Counted from the first letter of the stretch, positions 8,456 through 17,849 are shown. The stretch: DNA of 64,000 nucleotides from Thiobacillus sp. 0-1251 (GCA_001899305.1 MKWL01000022.1:1-64000), one strand, 5' to 3'. The notes: a model not told the origin generated them from the sequence alone. Program-made: numbers and translations.

Positions 8456-9448
8456 GTGGACGCCGCAACTGCCTCAGTCACTCCCCCCGCGCTCGCTGCC
8501 CTCAACGGCCTGCGCACCTATCTCAACGACCAGATCCTCGGCCAGGAAAGCCTGGTCGAACGCCTGCTGGTGGCCCTACTGGCGGATGGCCACCTGCTTG
8601 TCGAAGGCCCGCCCGGGCTGGCCAAGACCCGCGCCATCAAGGCGTTGGCGCACGGCCTGGAAGGCGACTTCCAGCGCCTGCAGTTCACGCCCGACATGTT
8701 GCCGGCCGACCTCACCGGCTCCGACATCTACCGGCCCGAGGAAGGCGGTTTCCATTTCCAGCGCGGCCCGCTGTTTCACAACCTGATCCTCGCGGACGAG
8801 ATCAACCGCGCGCCCGCGAAGGTGCAGTCCGCGCTGCTCGAAGCCATGGCCGAACGGCAGATCAGCGTCGGCGCCGCCACCTATCCCCTGCCGCGTCTGT
8901 TCCTGGTGATGGCCACGCAGAACCCGATCGAGCACGAAGGCACCTATCCGCTGCCCGAGGCGCAACTCGACCGCTTCATGCTGCACACCCGGGTCGACTA
9001 CCCGGACCGCGCCACCACCCTGCGCATCATGGAGCTGGCGCGGCGCGAGGCCCGGGAGGCGCGCGAGCTGCCGCCGCCGCCCAGCCGCTTGAGCCAGGAA
9101 ACGATCCTCGCTGCGCGCCGTGAAGTGCTTGAGCTGGCGCTGGCCGATTCGGTGGCGGAGTACATCGCTGCCCTGGTCGAGGCCACGCGCAGCCCGGAAA
9201 AATACAGTGCCGGCCTCGCAGAATGGTTGCGCTGGGGCGCCAGTCCGCGCGCGGCGATCGCCATCGAGCGCGGCGCCCGCGCGCTGGCCTGGCTGGATGG
9301 ACGCGACTACGTCAGCCCCGACGACGTCCAGGCCATTGCCCCGGACGCGCTGCGCCACCGGCTGCTGCTCGACTACACCGCGCAGGCACGCGGCGTCACC
9401 GCCCAGCAATGCGTCGCCGAATTGTTGCAGCAGGTGCCCGCCCCGTGA
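8456..9448 (+). CDS. MoxR-family AAA+ ATPase
   Basis: This is a 330-residue AAA+ chaperone ATPase. Walker A is VEGPPGLAKT and Walker B is ILADEINRAP; sensor and arginine-finger regions follow, and a helical lid occupies the last 90 residues. MoxR proteins act with VWA-domain partners in complex assembly or envelope stress. I chose GTG 8456 because GGAAGG lies five bases upstream and the length then equals the family norm; ATG 8402 would add 18 residues. It is the first gene of a seven-gene operon whose members overlap by a few bases. Confidence 0.93.
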   Translation: MDAATASVTPPALAALNGLRTYLNDQILGQESLVERLLVALLADGHLLVEGPPGLAKTRAIKALAHGLEGDFQRLQFTPDMLPADLTGSDIYRPEEGGFHFQRGPLFHNLILADEINRAPAKVQSALLEAMAERQISVGAATYPLPRLFLVMATQNPIEHEGTYPLPEAQLDRFMLHTRVDYPDRATTLRIMELARREAREARELPPPPSRLSQETILAARREVLELALADSVAEYIAALVEATRSPEKYSAGLAEWLRWGASPRAAIAIERGARALAWLDGRDYVSPDDVQAIAPDALRHRLLLDYTAQARGVTAQQCVAELLQQVPAP

Positions 9449-10347
9449 GCCTGCCCGATCTGGCGGAACTGGTCGCGCTACGCGGCCCCGCTCGCGGTCT
9501 CAGTCTGCACGCGCACCGTCCCGCACTGGCGTTGCTGCAGGGTTCGCACCGTAGCGCGCAGCGTGGCCGCGGCCTGGAATTCGAGGAGGTGCGGCCCTAT
9601 GCGCCCGGCGACGACGCCCGCACCATCGACTGGCGCGTCACCGCCCGACGCGGCCGCCCTCATACCAAGCTGTTCCGCGAGGAACGCGAGCGGCCGGTCT
9701 GGCTGCTGGCGGACCTGCATCCCGGCCTCTATTTCGGTAGCCGCCGCCAGCTCAAGTCCGCCCTGCTGCTGCGTGCGGCGGCCCTGCTGGCCTGGGTCGC
9801 GGTGCTGGGCGGCGACCGCCTCGGTGCCCTGATCGCCGGTGGTGCGGACCTGCCGCGCATCTTCCCGCCGCGAGGCCGCGAGGCCGGCGTGCTGCCCGTG
9901 CTCGAAGCGCTGGTCGAGGCGCAGCCGCAGGCGCCCGGCGTACCCGATGCCGGCAGCCTGAATGCCCTGCTGGCCGGGTTGCGGCCGTTGCTGCAGCCCG
10001 GCAGTCTGGTGCTGGTGCTGAGCGATTTCAGCGCGCTGGACGAGGGCACCGAATCCGCCCTGGCCGCGCTGAGCGCGCACAGCGACTGTCGATTGCTGGC
10101 GCTGACCGATCCGCTGGAGCGCAACGGCCTGCCCGCCGGCCTGTATCGCGCCGGCCTGCCCGGCCGGCTCTGGTGGCTCGATGGCGCGCGCAGCCGGGAT
10201 GCCTGGCAGGAAAAATGGGCGGCGCGGCAGCAGCGGCTGGATGCCCTGGCCCGCCGGCTCGCCTTGCCGCTGACCCACCTGGATACCGCGGATGCCGTGG
10301 CCGAGTCGCTGCCGCTGCTACTCAGGGAAACGGCATGGGCGGCATGA
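9445..10347 (+). CDS. DUF58 domain protein
   Basis: This 300-residue protein belongs to the DUF58 family that accompanies MoxR ATPases. The diagnostic segment, EFEEVRPYAPGDDARTIDW near residue 40, is intact. The C-terminal half resembles a degenerate von Willebrand A fold (SLVLVLSDFSALDEG). Unlike many DUF58 proteins it has no obvious N-terminal membrane pair, so it is probably cytoplasmic or peripheral. GTG 9445 overlaps the MoxR stop (GTGA). Confidence 0.88.
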   Translation: MSLPDLAELVALRGPARGLSLHAHRPALALLQGSHRSAQRGRGLEFEEVRPYAPGDDARTIDWRVTARRGRPHTKLFREERERPVWLLADLHPGLYFGSRRQLKSALLLRAAALLAWVAVLGGDRLGALIAGGADLPRIFPPRGREAGVLPVLEALVEAQPQAPGVPDAGSLNALLAGLRPLLQPGSLVLVLSDFSALDEGTESALAALSAHSDCRLLALTDPLERNGLPAGLYRAGLPGRLWWLDGARSRDAWQEKWAARQQRLDALARRLALPLTHLDTADAVAESLPLLLRETAWAA

Positions 10348-10796
10348 ATGCCGACTGGCTGTCCCAACTGGCGCCGGCCCATGCGCCGCCCCCGCTGGGC
10401 TGGTGGCCACTGGCGCCGGGCTGGTGGGGATTGGCACTGCTGCTCGGGCTGATCGCTGCCGGTCTGGTCTACAGGGCTCGCCGCCCGCCCGTCCGCCTGC
10501 GCCGTACCGCCCTACGCGAACTCAAACGCCTGGAAGGGAACACGAACGACGATGCCCGCCTGGCAGGCGAACTGGAACACTTGATGCGCCGTTATGCCGT
10601 GGCCGCCTACGGCCGCGAAACCGTCGCACATCTGAGCGGATCGGCTTGGCTGGACTTCGTCGTTGCGCACGGCGGCAAGGATCTGGCGGGCGACGCGGGC
10701 CAGGCGCTGCTGCGCGCGGCTTACGGCAGCCCGGTCCCAGCCGATCGCACCCGCTGGCTGAAAGGGGTTCGCGGTTTCCTGGGGACGCGTCGATGA
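10335..10796 (+). CDS. DUF4381 single-pass membrane protein
   Basis: This 153-residue protein has a short N-terminal segment rich in Pro and Trp, one membrane helix (about residues 28-48, GWWGLALLLGLIAAGLVY), then a basic stretch and a soluble helical domain. Its size and place between DUF58 and the first VWA gene match DUF4381 proteins of MoxR operons. The start is either ATG 10335, with AGGGA seven to eight bases upstream, or ATG 10344, which overlaps the DUF58 stop as ATGA. I prefer 10335. Confidence 0.8.
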   Translation: MGGMNADWLSQLAPAHAPPPLGWWPLAPGWWGLALLLGLIAAGLVYRARRPPVRLRRTALRELKRLEGNTNDDARLAGELEHLMRRYAVAAYGRETVAHLSGSAWLDFVVAHGGKDLAGDAGQALLRAAYGSPVPADRTRWLKGVRGFLGTRR

Positions 10797-11764
10797 TCCA
10801 CATCGCCTGGCCCTGGATGCTGTTGTGTCTGCCGTTGCCCTGGCTGCTGGCGCGCTGGCTGCCGCCCGCCCAGCCGGAGGGCGCGGCGCTGTTCCTGCCC
10901 TTCGCGGCCACGGTCGCGGACGCAGCGCTGCCGGTTGGGCGTCCAGTGCCGCGGCCGCGCAAGCTGCTGTTCGCCCTGGTCTGGCTGCTGCTGGTCCTCG
11001 CCGCCATCCGGCCGCAGTGGTTGGGCGATCCCGAAGCGGTCGCCGCCACCGGGCGGCGCCTGCTGCTGGCGGTCGACGTGTCGGGGTCCATGGCCAATCA
11101 GGACATGGCGGGCGGCGCAACTCGCCTGCAGGTGGTGCAGCAGGTGGCCGGCGATTTCATCCGCCGCCGTCATGGCGACCAGGTCGGCCTCATCCTGTTC
11201 GGTACCCGGCCCTATCTGCAGGCCCCGCTCACCCCCGATCTCAACACGGTGGACCAATTTCTCGACGAGGCCATGATCGGCGTGGCCGGCACGCAGACCG
11301 CCATCGGCGACGCCATCGGCCTTGCCATCAAGCGGCTGAAAGCGGACCCGGCCAGGGCGGGTCACAAGGGCGATACCGTACTGATCCTGCTGACCGACGG
11401 CAGCAGCAACGCTGGCGCCATGCCGCCGCTCGAAGCGGCCAGAATGGCCGCACAAGCCGGGCTGCGCATCTACACCATCGGCGTCGGTGCCGCCGCGCAG
11501 GATGGCTTCTTCGGTATCAGCGGCAACAGTGACCTCGACGAGGACACGCTGAAAAGCATCGCCAAGACAACCGGCGGCGAATACTTCCGCGCCACCGATG
11601 CCGCCGCCCTCGAACAGGTCTACGACCGCATCGACCGACTGGAGCCGAGCGCTGCGCGCCAGCAGTGGTATCGCCCGCGCGACGAATGGTTCGCGTGGCC
11701 ATTGGGGCTGGCGCTGTTGCTGAGCCTGCCGGCTGTGCTGTGGAGCGGACGCGCATGGCGCTGA
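10793..11764 (+). CDS. VWA-domain membrane protein, BatA-like
   Basis: This 323-residue protein has two N-terminal membrane segments (about residues 5-22 and 60-78), a von Willebrand A domain and a C-terminal membrane helix. The metal-ion-dependent adhesion site is complete: DVSGSMANQD supplies DxSxS, and a threonine (TQTAIGDAIG) and an aspartate (LLTDGSSNAG) follow in order. It should expose the VWA domain to the periplasm and bind partner proteins through a divalent cation. ATG 10793 overlaps the previous stop as ATGA. It forms a BatA/BatB-like pair with the next gene. Confidence 0.9.
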   Translation: MIHIAWPWMLLCLPLPWLLARWLPPAQPEGAALFLPFAATVADAALPVGRPVPRPRKLLFALVWLLLVLAAIRPQWLGDPEAVAATGRRLLLAVDVSGSMANQDMAGGATRLQVVQQVAGDFIRRRHGDQVGLILFGTRPYLQAPLTPDLNTVDQFLDEAMIGVAGTQTAIGDAIGLAIKRLKADPARAGHKGDTVLILLTDGSSNAGAMPPLEAARMAAQAGLRIYTIGVGAAAQDGFFGISGNSDLDEDTLKSIAKTTGGEYFRATDAAALEQVYDRIDRLEPSAARQQWYRPRDEWFAWPLGLALLLSLPAVLWSGRAWR

Positions 11765-12720
11765 TGCAGCAGTTTCACTTCCTGCGGCCGTTCTGGCTGC
11801 TGGCCTTGCCCGTGCTCTGGGGGCTCAGTGTCTGGCTCGCCCGGCGTCGCGGCCGCGATGGCGACTGGAGCCGGCTCATCGATCCCGACCTGCTGCCGGC
11901 GCTACGTCTGGCCGGAGACGGCACGTCCGGGCGCTCGCCGTGGCCCTGGCTGGCGCTGGCCTGGACGCTGGCGGCGCTGGCCCTGGCCGGGCCCAGCTGG
12001 CAACGCGCGCCTTCTCCCGCCTATCGCGGCAATGCAGCCTGGGTGCTGGTGCTCGACCTGTCGCCGTCGATGGCCGCGGCCGACCTGGCGCCGAACCGGG
12101 TCACCCGTGCCCGCTATGCGCTCGACGACCTGCTGGATGCAGCACACGATGCCCGCGTCGGCCTGGTGGTGTTCAGCGACGAGGCCTATACCGTCACGCC
12201 CTTGACCGACGATGTCGCCACCGTACGTGCCCTGCTGCCGCCCCTCGCCCCGGACATCATGCCGACGCGCGGCGACGACCTGGCGCCGGCGCTCGAACAG
12301 GCCGGCAAACTGCTGGCGCATGGCGGGAGCCAGTCGGGCCAGATCGTGGTGGTGACCGACGGTTTCGCCGACCCGGCCGCTGCCTTCGACGCTGCCGGGA
12401 AACTGCGGTCGCGCGGCATTGCCGTCAACGTCGTGGGTGTCGGCGCCCGGGGGGGTGGCTTCGTCCGTACGGGCCAGTCGAATGCCAGGCCGCTCGACGT
12501 CGATCGGCTGCGGCAATTGGCCGCCTCGGGGGGCGGACACTATGTCGACGCGGCCGGCCTGACCGCTTTGGTCGGCGACCTCCAGGCCCGCGCCAGTCGC
12601 GCCGGCATGACGCGGGCCGCGCAGGACATCCGCGTGGCGCATTGGTTGGACGGCGGGGTCTGGCTGTTGCCGTTCCTGCTGTTGTTTGCCGGCCTGCTGG
12701 CACGACGGGGGTGGCTGTGA
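11755..12720 (+). CDS. VWA-domain membrane protein, BatB-like
   Basis: This 321-residue paralogue of the preceding protein has N-terminal membrane segments, a VWA domain with the metal site DLSPSMAAAD and VVVTDGFAD, and a C-terminal membrane helix (VWLLPFLLLFAGLLA) followed by a short basic tail. ATG 11755 is preceded by GGAG nine bases upstream and lies inside the end of the previous gene; ATG 11764 is a possible shorter start. The order of two VWA genes followed by TPR and BatD genes is the standard aerotolerance (Bat) arrangement. Confidence 0.9.
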   Translation: MALMQQFHFLRPFWLLALPVLWGLSVWLARRRGRDGDWSRLIDPDLLPALRLAGDGTSGRSPWPWLALAWTLAALALAGPSWQRAPSPAYRGNAAWVLVLDLSPSMAAADLAPNRVTRARYALDDLLDAAHDARVGLVVFSDEAYTVTPLTDDVATVRALLPPLAPDIMPTRGDDLAPALEQAGKLLAHGGSQSGQIVVVTDGFADPAAAFDAAGKLRSRGIAVNVVGVGARGGGFVRTGQSNARPLDVDRLRQLAASGGGHYVDAAGLTALVGDLQARASRAGMTRAAQDIRVAHWLDGGVWLLPFLLLFAGLLARRGWL

Positions 12721-13634
12721 TGCGCGGCCTGTGGTTGACCGGGTTGCTGCTGTGGGCGGCCGCGGCGCAAGCGAGTCCGACCTGGGACAACCTGTGGCGT
12801 ACGCCCGACCAGCGCGCCCAGCAACTGTTGCACCAAGGCAAGCCGGCCGAAGCGTCCCGGCTGTTCCGGGACCCACGCCGCAAGGCCTATGCTGAATTGC
12901 AGGCCGGCAATTTTCCACAGGCGGCGCAGGATTTCAGTGCGTTCAATGACACGGACGGCCAGTACAACCGGGGCAATGCGCTGGCGCGTGCCGGTCGCCT
13001 GCAGGAGGCGATCCAGGCCTACGATGCGGCGCTGGCGCGCGACCCGAACAATCGCGATGCCCGGCACAATCGCGAACTGGTGGCCAAGGCCCTGCAGAAG
13101 CAGCCGCCCAAGCCGCCATCCACCTCGGGCCAGGGCCAGCAGGGAAACACGAGCCAGAACAGTCCGAAACAGGGTGACCAGGGCCAGCAGAAACAGAACT
13201 CCGGCTCGCAGAACGGCGAGACGTCGAAGCCGTCATCGAACAATACGGCGCAAGCGGGCAAGCCGGGGCAGCCCCCGGCCGGCGGCAGCCAGACCCGGCC
13301 GGCCGGACAAGGCCAGCCGCAGCAAGGACAGTCCCCGCCCGGTCAGCAGCAAGCCGGCCCAGCCAGCCAGCCGCCCGATCGCCGCAACGCGGATGCGAAC
13401 GGTTCACAACAGGAACAGGCAGCGAACGCCGCCGCCCAGGCCCGTAGCGATGCCGAAGCCGGACTGGCCAAGCCGCAAGCGGCTCAAGCGCCACAGGCCG
13501 CGACCAACCCGCCCAGCGAGCGCCAGCTCGCCGAGGAACAATGGCTGCGCCGCATTCCTGACGACCCGGGTGGCCTGCTGCGGCGCAAATTCATGATCGA
13601 ACATCTCATCCGACAGCAAGGGACGCAACCATGA
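12720..13634 (+). CDS. Secreted TPR protein with Gln/Pro/Gly-rich linker, BatC-like
   Basis: This 304-residue periplasmic protein starts with a cleavable signal (WLTGLLLWAAAAQA, cut before SPTW). Residues about 35-125 form tetratricopeptide-like helices, with YNRGNALARAGRLQEAIQAY as the clearest unit. Residues about 130-265 are low-complexity, dominated by Gln, Gly, Pro, Ser and Asn, and the last 40 residues are again ordered (EEQWLRRIPDDPGGLLRRKF). This C-terminal motif recurs in Bat-operon TPR proteins. ATG 12720 shares one base with the preceding stop. The low-complexity linker is probably disordered and spans the periplasm. Confidence 0.86.
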   Translation: MRGLWLTGLLLWAAAAQASPTWDNLWRTPDQRAQQLLHQGKPAEASRLFRDPRRKAYAELQAGNFPQAAQDFSAFNDTDGQYNRGNALARAGRLQEAIQAYDAALARDPNNRDARHNRELVAKALQKQPPKPPSTSGQGQQGNTSQNSPKQGDQGQQKQNSGSQNGETSKPSSNNTAQAGKPGQPPAGGSQTRPAGQGQPQQGQSPPGQQQAGPASQPPDRRNADANGSQQEQAANAAAQARSDAEAGLAKPQAAQAPQAATNPPSERQLAEEQWLRRIPDDPGGLLRRKFMIEHLIRQQGTQP

Positions 13635-15400
13635 ATACCCCATGCCGCCTCTTCGTTTTTGCCGCACTCTGCGGTGTCAGTCTGACCGCATCCGCGGCAG
13701 TGAGTGCCTGGCTCGACCCGACCCAGGTCGGATCGGGTGAAGCCGTTCAGCTCGTCCTCAAGCACGACGGCGAGACCGGCAAGCAGCCCGACCTCGGCCC
13801 GCTCAAGCAGGATTTCGACGTGCTCGGCCGCAGTACGGGCTCCAGTATCCAGATCGTCAACGGCAAGATGTCGGCGCAGACCGAAATCAGCCTGACGCTG
13901 ATGCCGAAGCATGGCGGCACGCTGCAGGTGCCGCCGCTGAAGTGGGATGGCGAGACGTCGCCCGCCCTCACCTTGACCGTAGGTGGAAACGCGGCCGCCG
14001 CCCAGCCCGGCAACGTCCCGGTGCCCGCCAGCGGCTCGGCGCACGTCTTCCTCACTGCGACACTCGACCAGAAGCAGCCCTATGTCCAGGCTGCCGACAC
14101 CCTGACGGTACGCCTCTATACCGACCAGCCGCTCTTTCAGGCCAGCCTCGAACTTCAACCGAGCAACGATGTGCTGGTGCAGCAGCTGGGACAGGACAGC
14201 CAGACCAGCGCTACGCGCGACGGCCGCAGCTATCGGGTGATCGAGCGCAAATATCTGCTGTTCCCGCAGCGCAGCGGCAAGATCCACCTTGATGGCCCGG
14301 TGCTGAACGCCGAGGTGCAGGACGACCGCGGCGGCAACGATCCGTTCGGTACGAACGCCTTTTTCGGTAACGTATTCGGTCGCAACCCGTTCGCGGGCAT
14401 GATGAATGCCACCCGGCCGTTGCGGGTCCGGGCCGACCCGCTGGTTCTCGACGTGCGCCCGCGTCCCGCGAGCGGCACCGGCCACGACTGGCTGCCCGCG
14501 CAGAAAGTGACGCTGGCTGAGACCTGGCAGCCCGACAACGGGCCGCTCCATGTCGGCGACCCCATCACGCGCCACGTGCATCTCAGCGCGCTCGGTCTCA
14601 CCGCTTCGCAGCTGCCCGACCTGAGCGTGCTGATGCCGCTGCCGGATGGCCTGCGAGCCTATCCCGACCAGGCCAAGCTGGATACTGGCGTGCAGGGCGA
14701 CGGCGTCGTCGGCACCCGCGACCAGGACATTGCACTGGTCGCCAGCCGTTCGGGTCGTTATCAGATCCCCGCGCTGCATCTGTACTGGTGGGATACCACC
14801 CGCAACCAGCAGCGCGAAGTCGAGCTGCCGGCGCGTACCTTGTTTGTCCTTCCCGGTTCCGGCGGTGTCGCTGCCACGACCACGTCCGCAGGCCCGACAG
14901 CCGGCACGCCGCTGCTGCCGGCCAGTCCGTCCAAGTCGATCGCCGAACAGATCCGGGCGCCGGCAAACGTTCAAGGGTACTGGCTCAGCCTGGTTCTTGG
15001 CGTGCTCTGGCTCGGGACGTTGGCAGCGTGGGGGATCAGCCGCCGGCGCCGTCCGCTGGCGAGCCCGGATGCAAGCAGTCCGACACCGACGGTTGCCGTC
15101 GCAGATGCGCGCAAGGCCTTCCGGCAAGCCTGCCACGACGACGATCCGCACGCGGCGCGACGGGCGCTGCTCGACTGGGCGCGTGCCACTTGGCCGCTCG
15201 ATCCGCCGCTGGGTCTCCAGGCCTTGTCGGACCGACTTGGCGATGCCGCATCGAAAAACTTGCTGAAGCAACTCGACCGGGTCTGTTATGCCGGCGGGGC
15301 GTGGACGGGAAAGCCGCTGGCCGAAACGCTCACGCGCCTGGACGGGAACACAAAAGGGAGAACTGCGGCCACGCCGGGATTGGCCGGACTCTACCCCTAG
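13631..15400 (+). CDS. BatD-family protein
   Basis: This 589-residue exported protein is the last gene of the MoxR operon. It has a signal peptide (LFVFAALCGVSLTASAA) and a long beta-rich periplasmic region starting VSAWLDPTQVGSGEAVQL, which matches the start of BatD oxygen-tolerance proteins. One membrane helix follows near residues 450-470 (YWLSLVLGVLWLGTLAAWGI), then a cytoplasmic tail of about 115 residues. ATG 13631 overlaps the TPR gene stop as ATGA. BatD proteins are thought to scaffold the VWA proteins; the exact role is unknown. Confidence 0.9.
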   Translation: MNTPCRLFVFAALCGVSLTASAAVSAWLDPTQVGSGEAVQLVLKHDGETGKQPDLGPLKQDFDVLGRSTGSSIQIVNGKMSAQTEISLTLMPKHGGTLQVPPLKWDGETSPALTLTVGGNAAAAQPGNVPVPASGSAHVFLTATLDQKQPYVQAADTLTVRLYTDQPLFQASLELQPSNDVLVQQLGQDSQTSATRDGRSYRVIERKYLLFPQRSGKIHLDGPVLNAEVQDDRGGNDPFGTNAFFGNVFGRNPFAGMMNATRPLRVRADPLVLDVRPRPASGTGHDWLPAQKVTLAETWQPDNGPLHVGDPITRHVHLSALGLTASQLPDLSVLMPLPDGLRAYPDQAKLDTGVQGDGVVGTRDQDIALVASRSGRYQIPALHLYWWDTTRNQQREVELPARTLFVLPGSGGVAATTTSAGPTAGTPLLPASPSKSIAEQIRAPANVQGYWLSLVLGVLWLGTLAAWGISRRRRPLASPDASSPTPTVAVADARKAFRQACHDDDPHAARRALLDWARATWPLDPPLGLQALSDRLGDAASKNLLKQLDRVCYAGGAWTGKPLAETLTRLDGNTKGRTAATPGLAGLYP

Positions 15401-15558
15401 CATTGCTTGCGAATACCGCCTATTGTCCGTTCTTCAGGAATGGTGTGGTTTGAACCTGACCCTTTGTGTGGCTGATGAAGGGGAAGTTGTGTGCAGATAA
15501 GCCAAGGAAGCCTGAATGCTTGTAGTATTTAGTTCTCTCAACCAACGAAGGGATATTT

Positions 15559-15855
15559 ATGAACAAATCCGAATTGATCGAAGTCGCCGCAACCGAGGCA
15601 GACATCAGCAAGGCCGCAGCTGGCAGAGCACTCGACGCAATCCTTGATGCAGTCGTCAAGGCCGTGGCGAAAGGGGACACCGTGACCCTCGTCGGCTTCG
15701 GTACTTTCAAGTCGTCCAAGCGCGCTGCGCGTACTGGCCGCAACCCGCAAACCGGCGCCGAGATCAAGATCGCCGCGTCGACAGTGCCGCGCTTCACCGC
15801 AGGTGCAGGCTTCAAGACCGCCGTCGCAGGCAAGAAAGCCGCGAAAAAGAAGTGA
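15559..15855 (+). CDS. hupB: HU-family DNA-binding protein
   Basis: This 98-residue nucleoid protein bends DNA as a dimer. [11 protein letters not shown] and the core [25 protein letters not shown] are HU signatures, and the arm motif with proline at the tip is changed to [11 protein letters not shown] Lys/Ala-rich tail ([10 protein letters not shown]) extends it a little beyond the usual 90 residues. AGGG lies six bases before ATG 15559. It stands alone with 158 bases of upstream sequence, so it has its own promoter, which I could not place with confidence. Confidence 0.93.
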   Translation: MNKSELIEVAATEADISKAAAGRALDAILDAVVKAVAKGDTVTLVGFGTFKSSKRAARTGRNPQTGAEIKIAASTVPRFTAGAGFKTAVAGKKAAKKK

Positions 15856-15864
15856 TGTAACACA

Positions 15865-15903
15865 AGCGGGGAGGGTACCGCCCATCGTGGTGCCATCCCT
15901 GCT
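15865..15903 (+). terminator. Imperfect hairpin after the HU gene
   Basis: AGCGGGGAGGGTACC (15865-15879) pairs imperfectly with GGTGCCATCCCTGCT (15889-15903). No T-run follows, so it is a weak terminator or an RNA-stabilising hairpin. Confidence 0.35.
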
Positions 15904-16140
15904 ATCAATACGGACCGGCGTCTCTCGCCTTCCCGCCCGTGTCATGTGCCCGTCCTTGCCATGACGTCAGCAAGAGCAAGTCTTTACCGTACTCAGTGCG
16001 TTCCGGGTCACGCCAAGTCGATTTGCCCCGTACCGATTCTCAGCGAATGTACATCCCGGATGATGCCTGATGTGTCTGAGAGAGGGCAACGGAATGACTG
16101 GAAATGAAAACGGCCCGCGAAAAGCGCGAGCCGTTGGAAG

Positions 16141-16216
16141 TGGTGGCCAGTCTCGGAATCGAACCAAGGACACGCGGATTTTCAATCCGCTGCTCTACCA
16201 ACTGAGCTAACTGGCC
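16141..16216 (-). tRNA. tRNA-Phe (GAA)
   Basis: Read on the minus strand, 76 bases fold as a complete tRNA. The acceptor GGCCAGT pairs with ACTGGCC, the D-loop region is TTAGCTCAGTTGGTAGAGC, the anticodon stem-loop is GCGGA-TTGAAAA-TCCGC with anticodon GAA, and the T-arm contains GGTTCGATTCC. The CCA end is encoded. Confidence 0.97.
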
Positions 16217-16688
16217 AGTCCGCGGTCATGCGACCACGTTGAGATCAAATGCATGGTGCACAGCCCGACGCATTTGTTTTGCGATGCCAATGCAAACGCC
16301 GAAACAGGGAGCAGCCGTTCACATGCGGGGCGCAGTATAAGCGACCCACCCGGTTTTGTGAAGCTGCGGCCGTCGCAGCCTGAAGGTCGATCCCGCTGGG
16401 ACGCTGTCGGTCCTTGAAGAATTTGGCAATGACTTTGCTTGATGGAACAGGTGTCGTGACCATGTCTCAGTCAGACCATCGCCTCCCGGCGCTGGCACCT
16501 GAGCAAGACGGTACTCGGCGAGCTCGCGCCTAAATAGTCCGGCAGGCCCACCCCATCTCCGCCTGCCTGCGCGAAAGGCCGTGAGGCCGGCGATGCAAAC
16601 CTTGGACGGGAGGGAAGGAGGGGAATTCGCTCCGTCATGGCAGTGAGATTCACAGTCGTCCACTTGGCCATTGCAGACATTCCGGGCC
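16217..16688. other. Gap between tRNA-Phe and the antiporter gene
   Basis: Apart from the minus-strand promoter at 16334-16362, I see no convincing gene or repeat here. Open frames in this stretch lack ribosome-binding sites and recognisable protein features. Confidence 0.5.
16334..16362 (-). promoter_or_regulatory. Sigma-70-type promoter facing tRNA-Phe
   Basis: On the minus strand TTCACA and TATACT are separated by 17 bases. The start would lie near 16327, about 110 bases before the tRNA, so the primary transcript would carry a long 5' leader. Confidence 0.5.
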
Positions 16689-17849
16689 TCAACTGCCCGC
16701 GTGGATGAGTGCCTCGGGAACCCAGCCCAACACGAAATACAGTACCCAGAAGCCCAGCACGTAAGCGGCCGCCACGTGCCAGCCTTCGCGGATCCAGCGC
16801 CCGGTGTGCTTGGCTTCCGGGAATTCGTTGGTGATGGCGACGCCGGCCGAGGAACCGAACCAGATCATCGAGCCGCCGAAGCCGACGGCGAAGGCGAGCA
16901 TGCCCCAGTCGTAACCGCCCTGGTCGAGCGCGAGCTTGGTGAGCGGAATGTTGTCGAACACGGCCGACACGAAGCCAAGACCGAAGGTGGTATGCACCGA
17001 GGCTGCAGGCAGTTTGTCAACAGGCATCAGGCTGGCGGCGGTGACGAGGAAGATCAGGAACAGGCTGCCCTTGAGTGCGTGGAACGCTTCGCGCCAGGGC
17101 ACCGGACGGATCAGCGCGCCGAGCAGGATGGCCGCCCACACGCCGACCGCGGGAAGCCCGAGGATCACGTTGGCCGCGATGGCGCCGCCGATGATGAGCC
17201 CGACCACGCCCAGCCGCATCCAGTCGACCGTGTGGTCGCGCGGCCAGTCCTTGCGGATGGGCTGATAGGCATGCTGCTTGTGGGCGGCGACGAAGGCCGA
17301 GAAGGCGACGGCGACGATCGAGGCGATGAAGGCGTCGGCGACGTGGATGGCGGGCACGCCGGCGATCCACATCATGGTGGTGGTGGTGTCGCCCACCACC
17401 GAGCCGGCGCCGCCGGCGTTGGAGGCGGCGACGATGGCGGCGAGGTAGCCCACCATGACCTTGCCCTGGAAGACGCGCCGTGCGATGACGCCGCCGATCA
17501 TGGCGGCGGCGATGTTGTCGAGAAAGCTGGAGATCACCGCCACCAGCACCAGCAGCAGGAAGCCGCCGCGCCAGTCGTCGGGCAACCAGTGCGGCAGCAG
17601 GTCGGGGACGTGCGATTCCTCGAACACCTTGGCGAGGATGGCGAAGCCGAGCAGCAGGCCCAGCAGGTTGAGCAGCAGCGGTGCTTCGTGTCCGAGGTGG
17701 GGCAGCAGCGGGTAGCCCAGCTCCGAGACCTTGTAGAGCGCGATGACCACGAGTCCCGTCAGGGCGATCTCGAAGTTGCGCTGGTGCATGAGGGCCACGC
17801 CCAGCAGGGTCAGGGCGAAGAAGAAGAACTCGACGGGAAAGGGCAGCAT
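16689..17849 (-). CDS. NhaD/ArsB-type sodium:proton antiporter-like transporter
   Basis: This 386-residue polytopic membrane protein of the ion-transporter superfamily has about eleven hydrophobic segments. Conserved-looking elements are SSFLDNIAAAMIGGVIARRVF, then ASNAGGAGSVVGDTTTTMMW, and a second half-repeat containing SAVFDNIPLTKLAL. The repeated F-D-N motifs and the G-D-T-T motif are characteristic of NhaD- and citrate-type carriers. It most likely exchanges sodium for protons, but an organic-anion or arsenite substrate cannot be excluded. It stands alone on the minus strand. Confidence 0.8.
   Translation of the reverse strand: MLPFPVEFFFFALTLLGVALMHQRNFEIALTGLVVIALYKVSELGYPLLPHLGHEAPLLLNLLGLLLGFAILAKVFEESHVPDLLPHWLPDDWRGGFLLLVLVAVISSFLDNIAAAMIGGVIARRVFQGKVMVGYLAAIVAASNAGGAGSVVGDTTTTMMWIAGVPAIHVADAFIASIVAVAFSAFVAAHKQHAYQPIRKDWPRDHTVDWMRLGVVGLIIGGAIAANVILGLPAVGVWAAILLGALIRPVPWREAFHALKGSLFLIFLVTAASLMPVDKLPAASVHTTFGLGFVSAVFDNIPLTKLALDQGGYDWGMLAFAVGFGGSMIWFGSSAGVAITNEFPEAKHTGRWIREGWHVAAAYVLGFWVLYFVLGWVPEALIHAGS

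Noticed and set aside
13484..15403. A 639-codon minus-strand frame opposite the BatD gene
   Set aside because: The plus-strand protein has a signal peptide, membrane helix and BatD features; the antisense frame has none.
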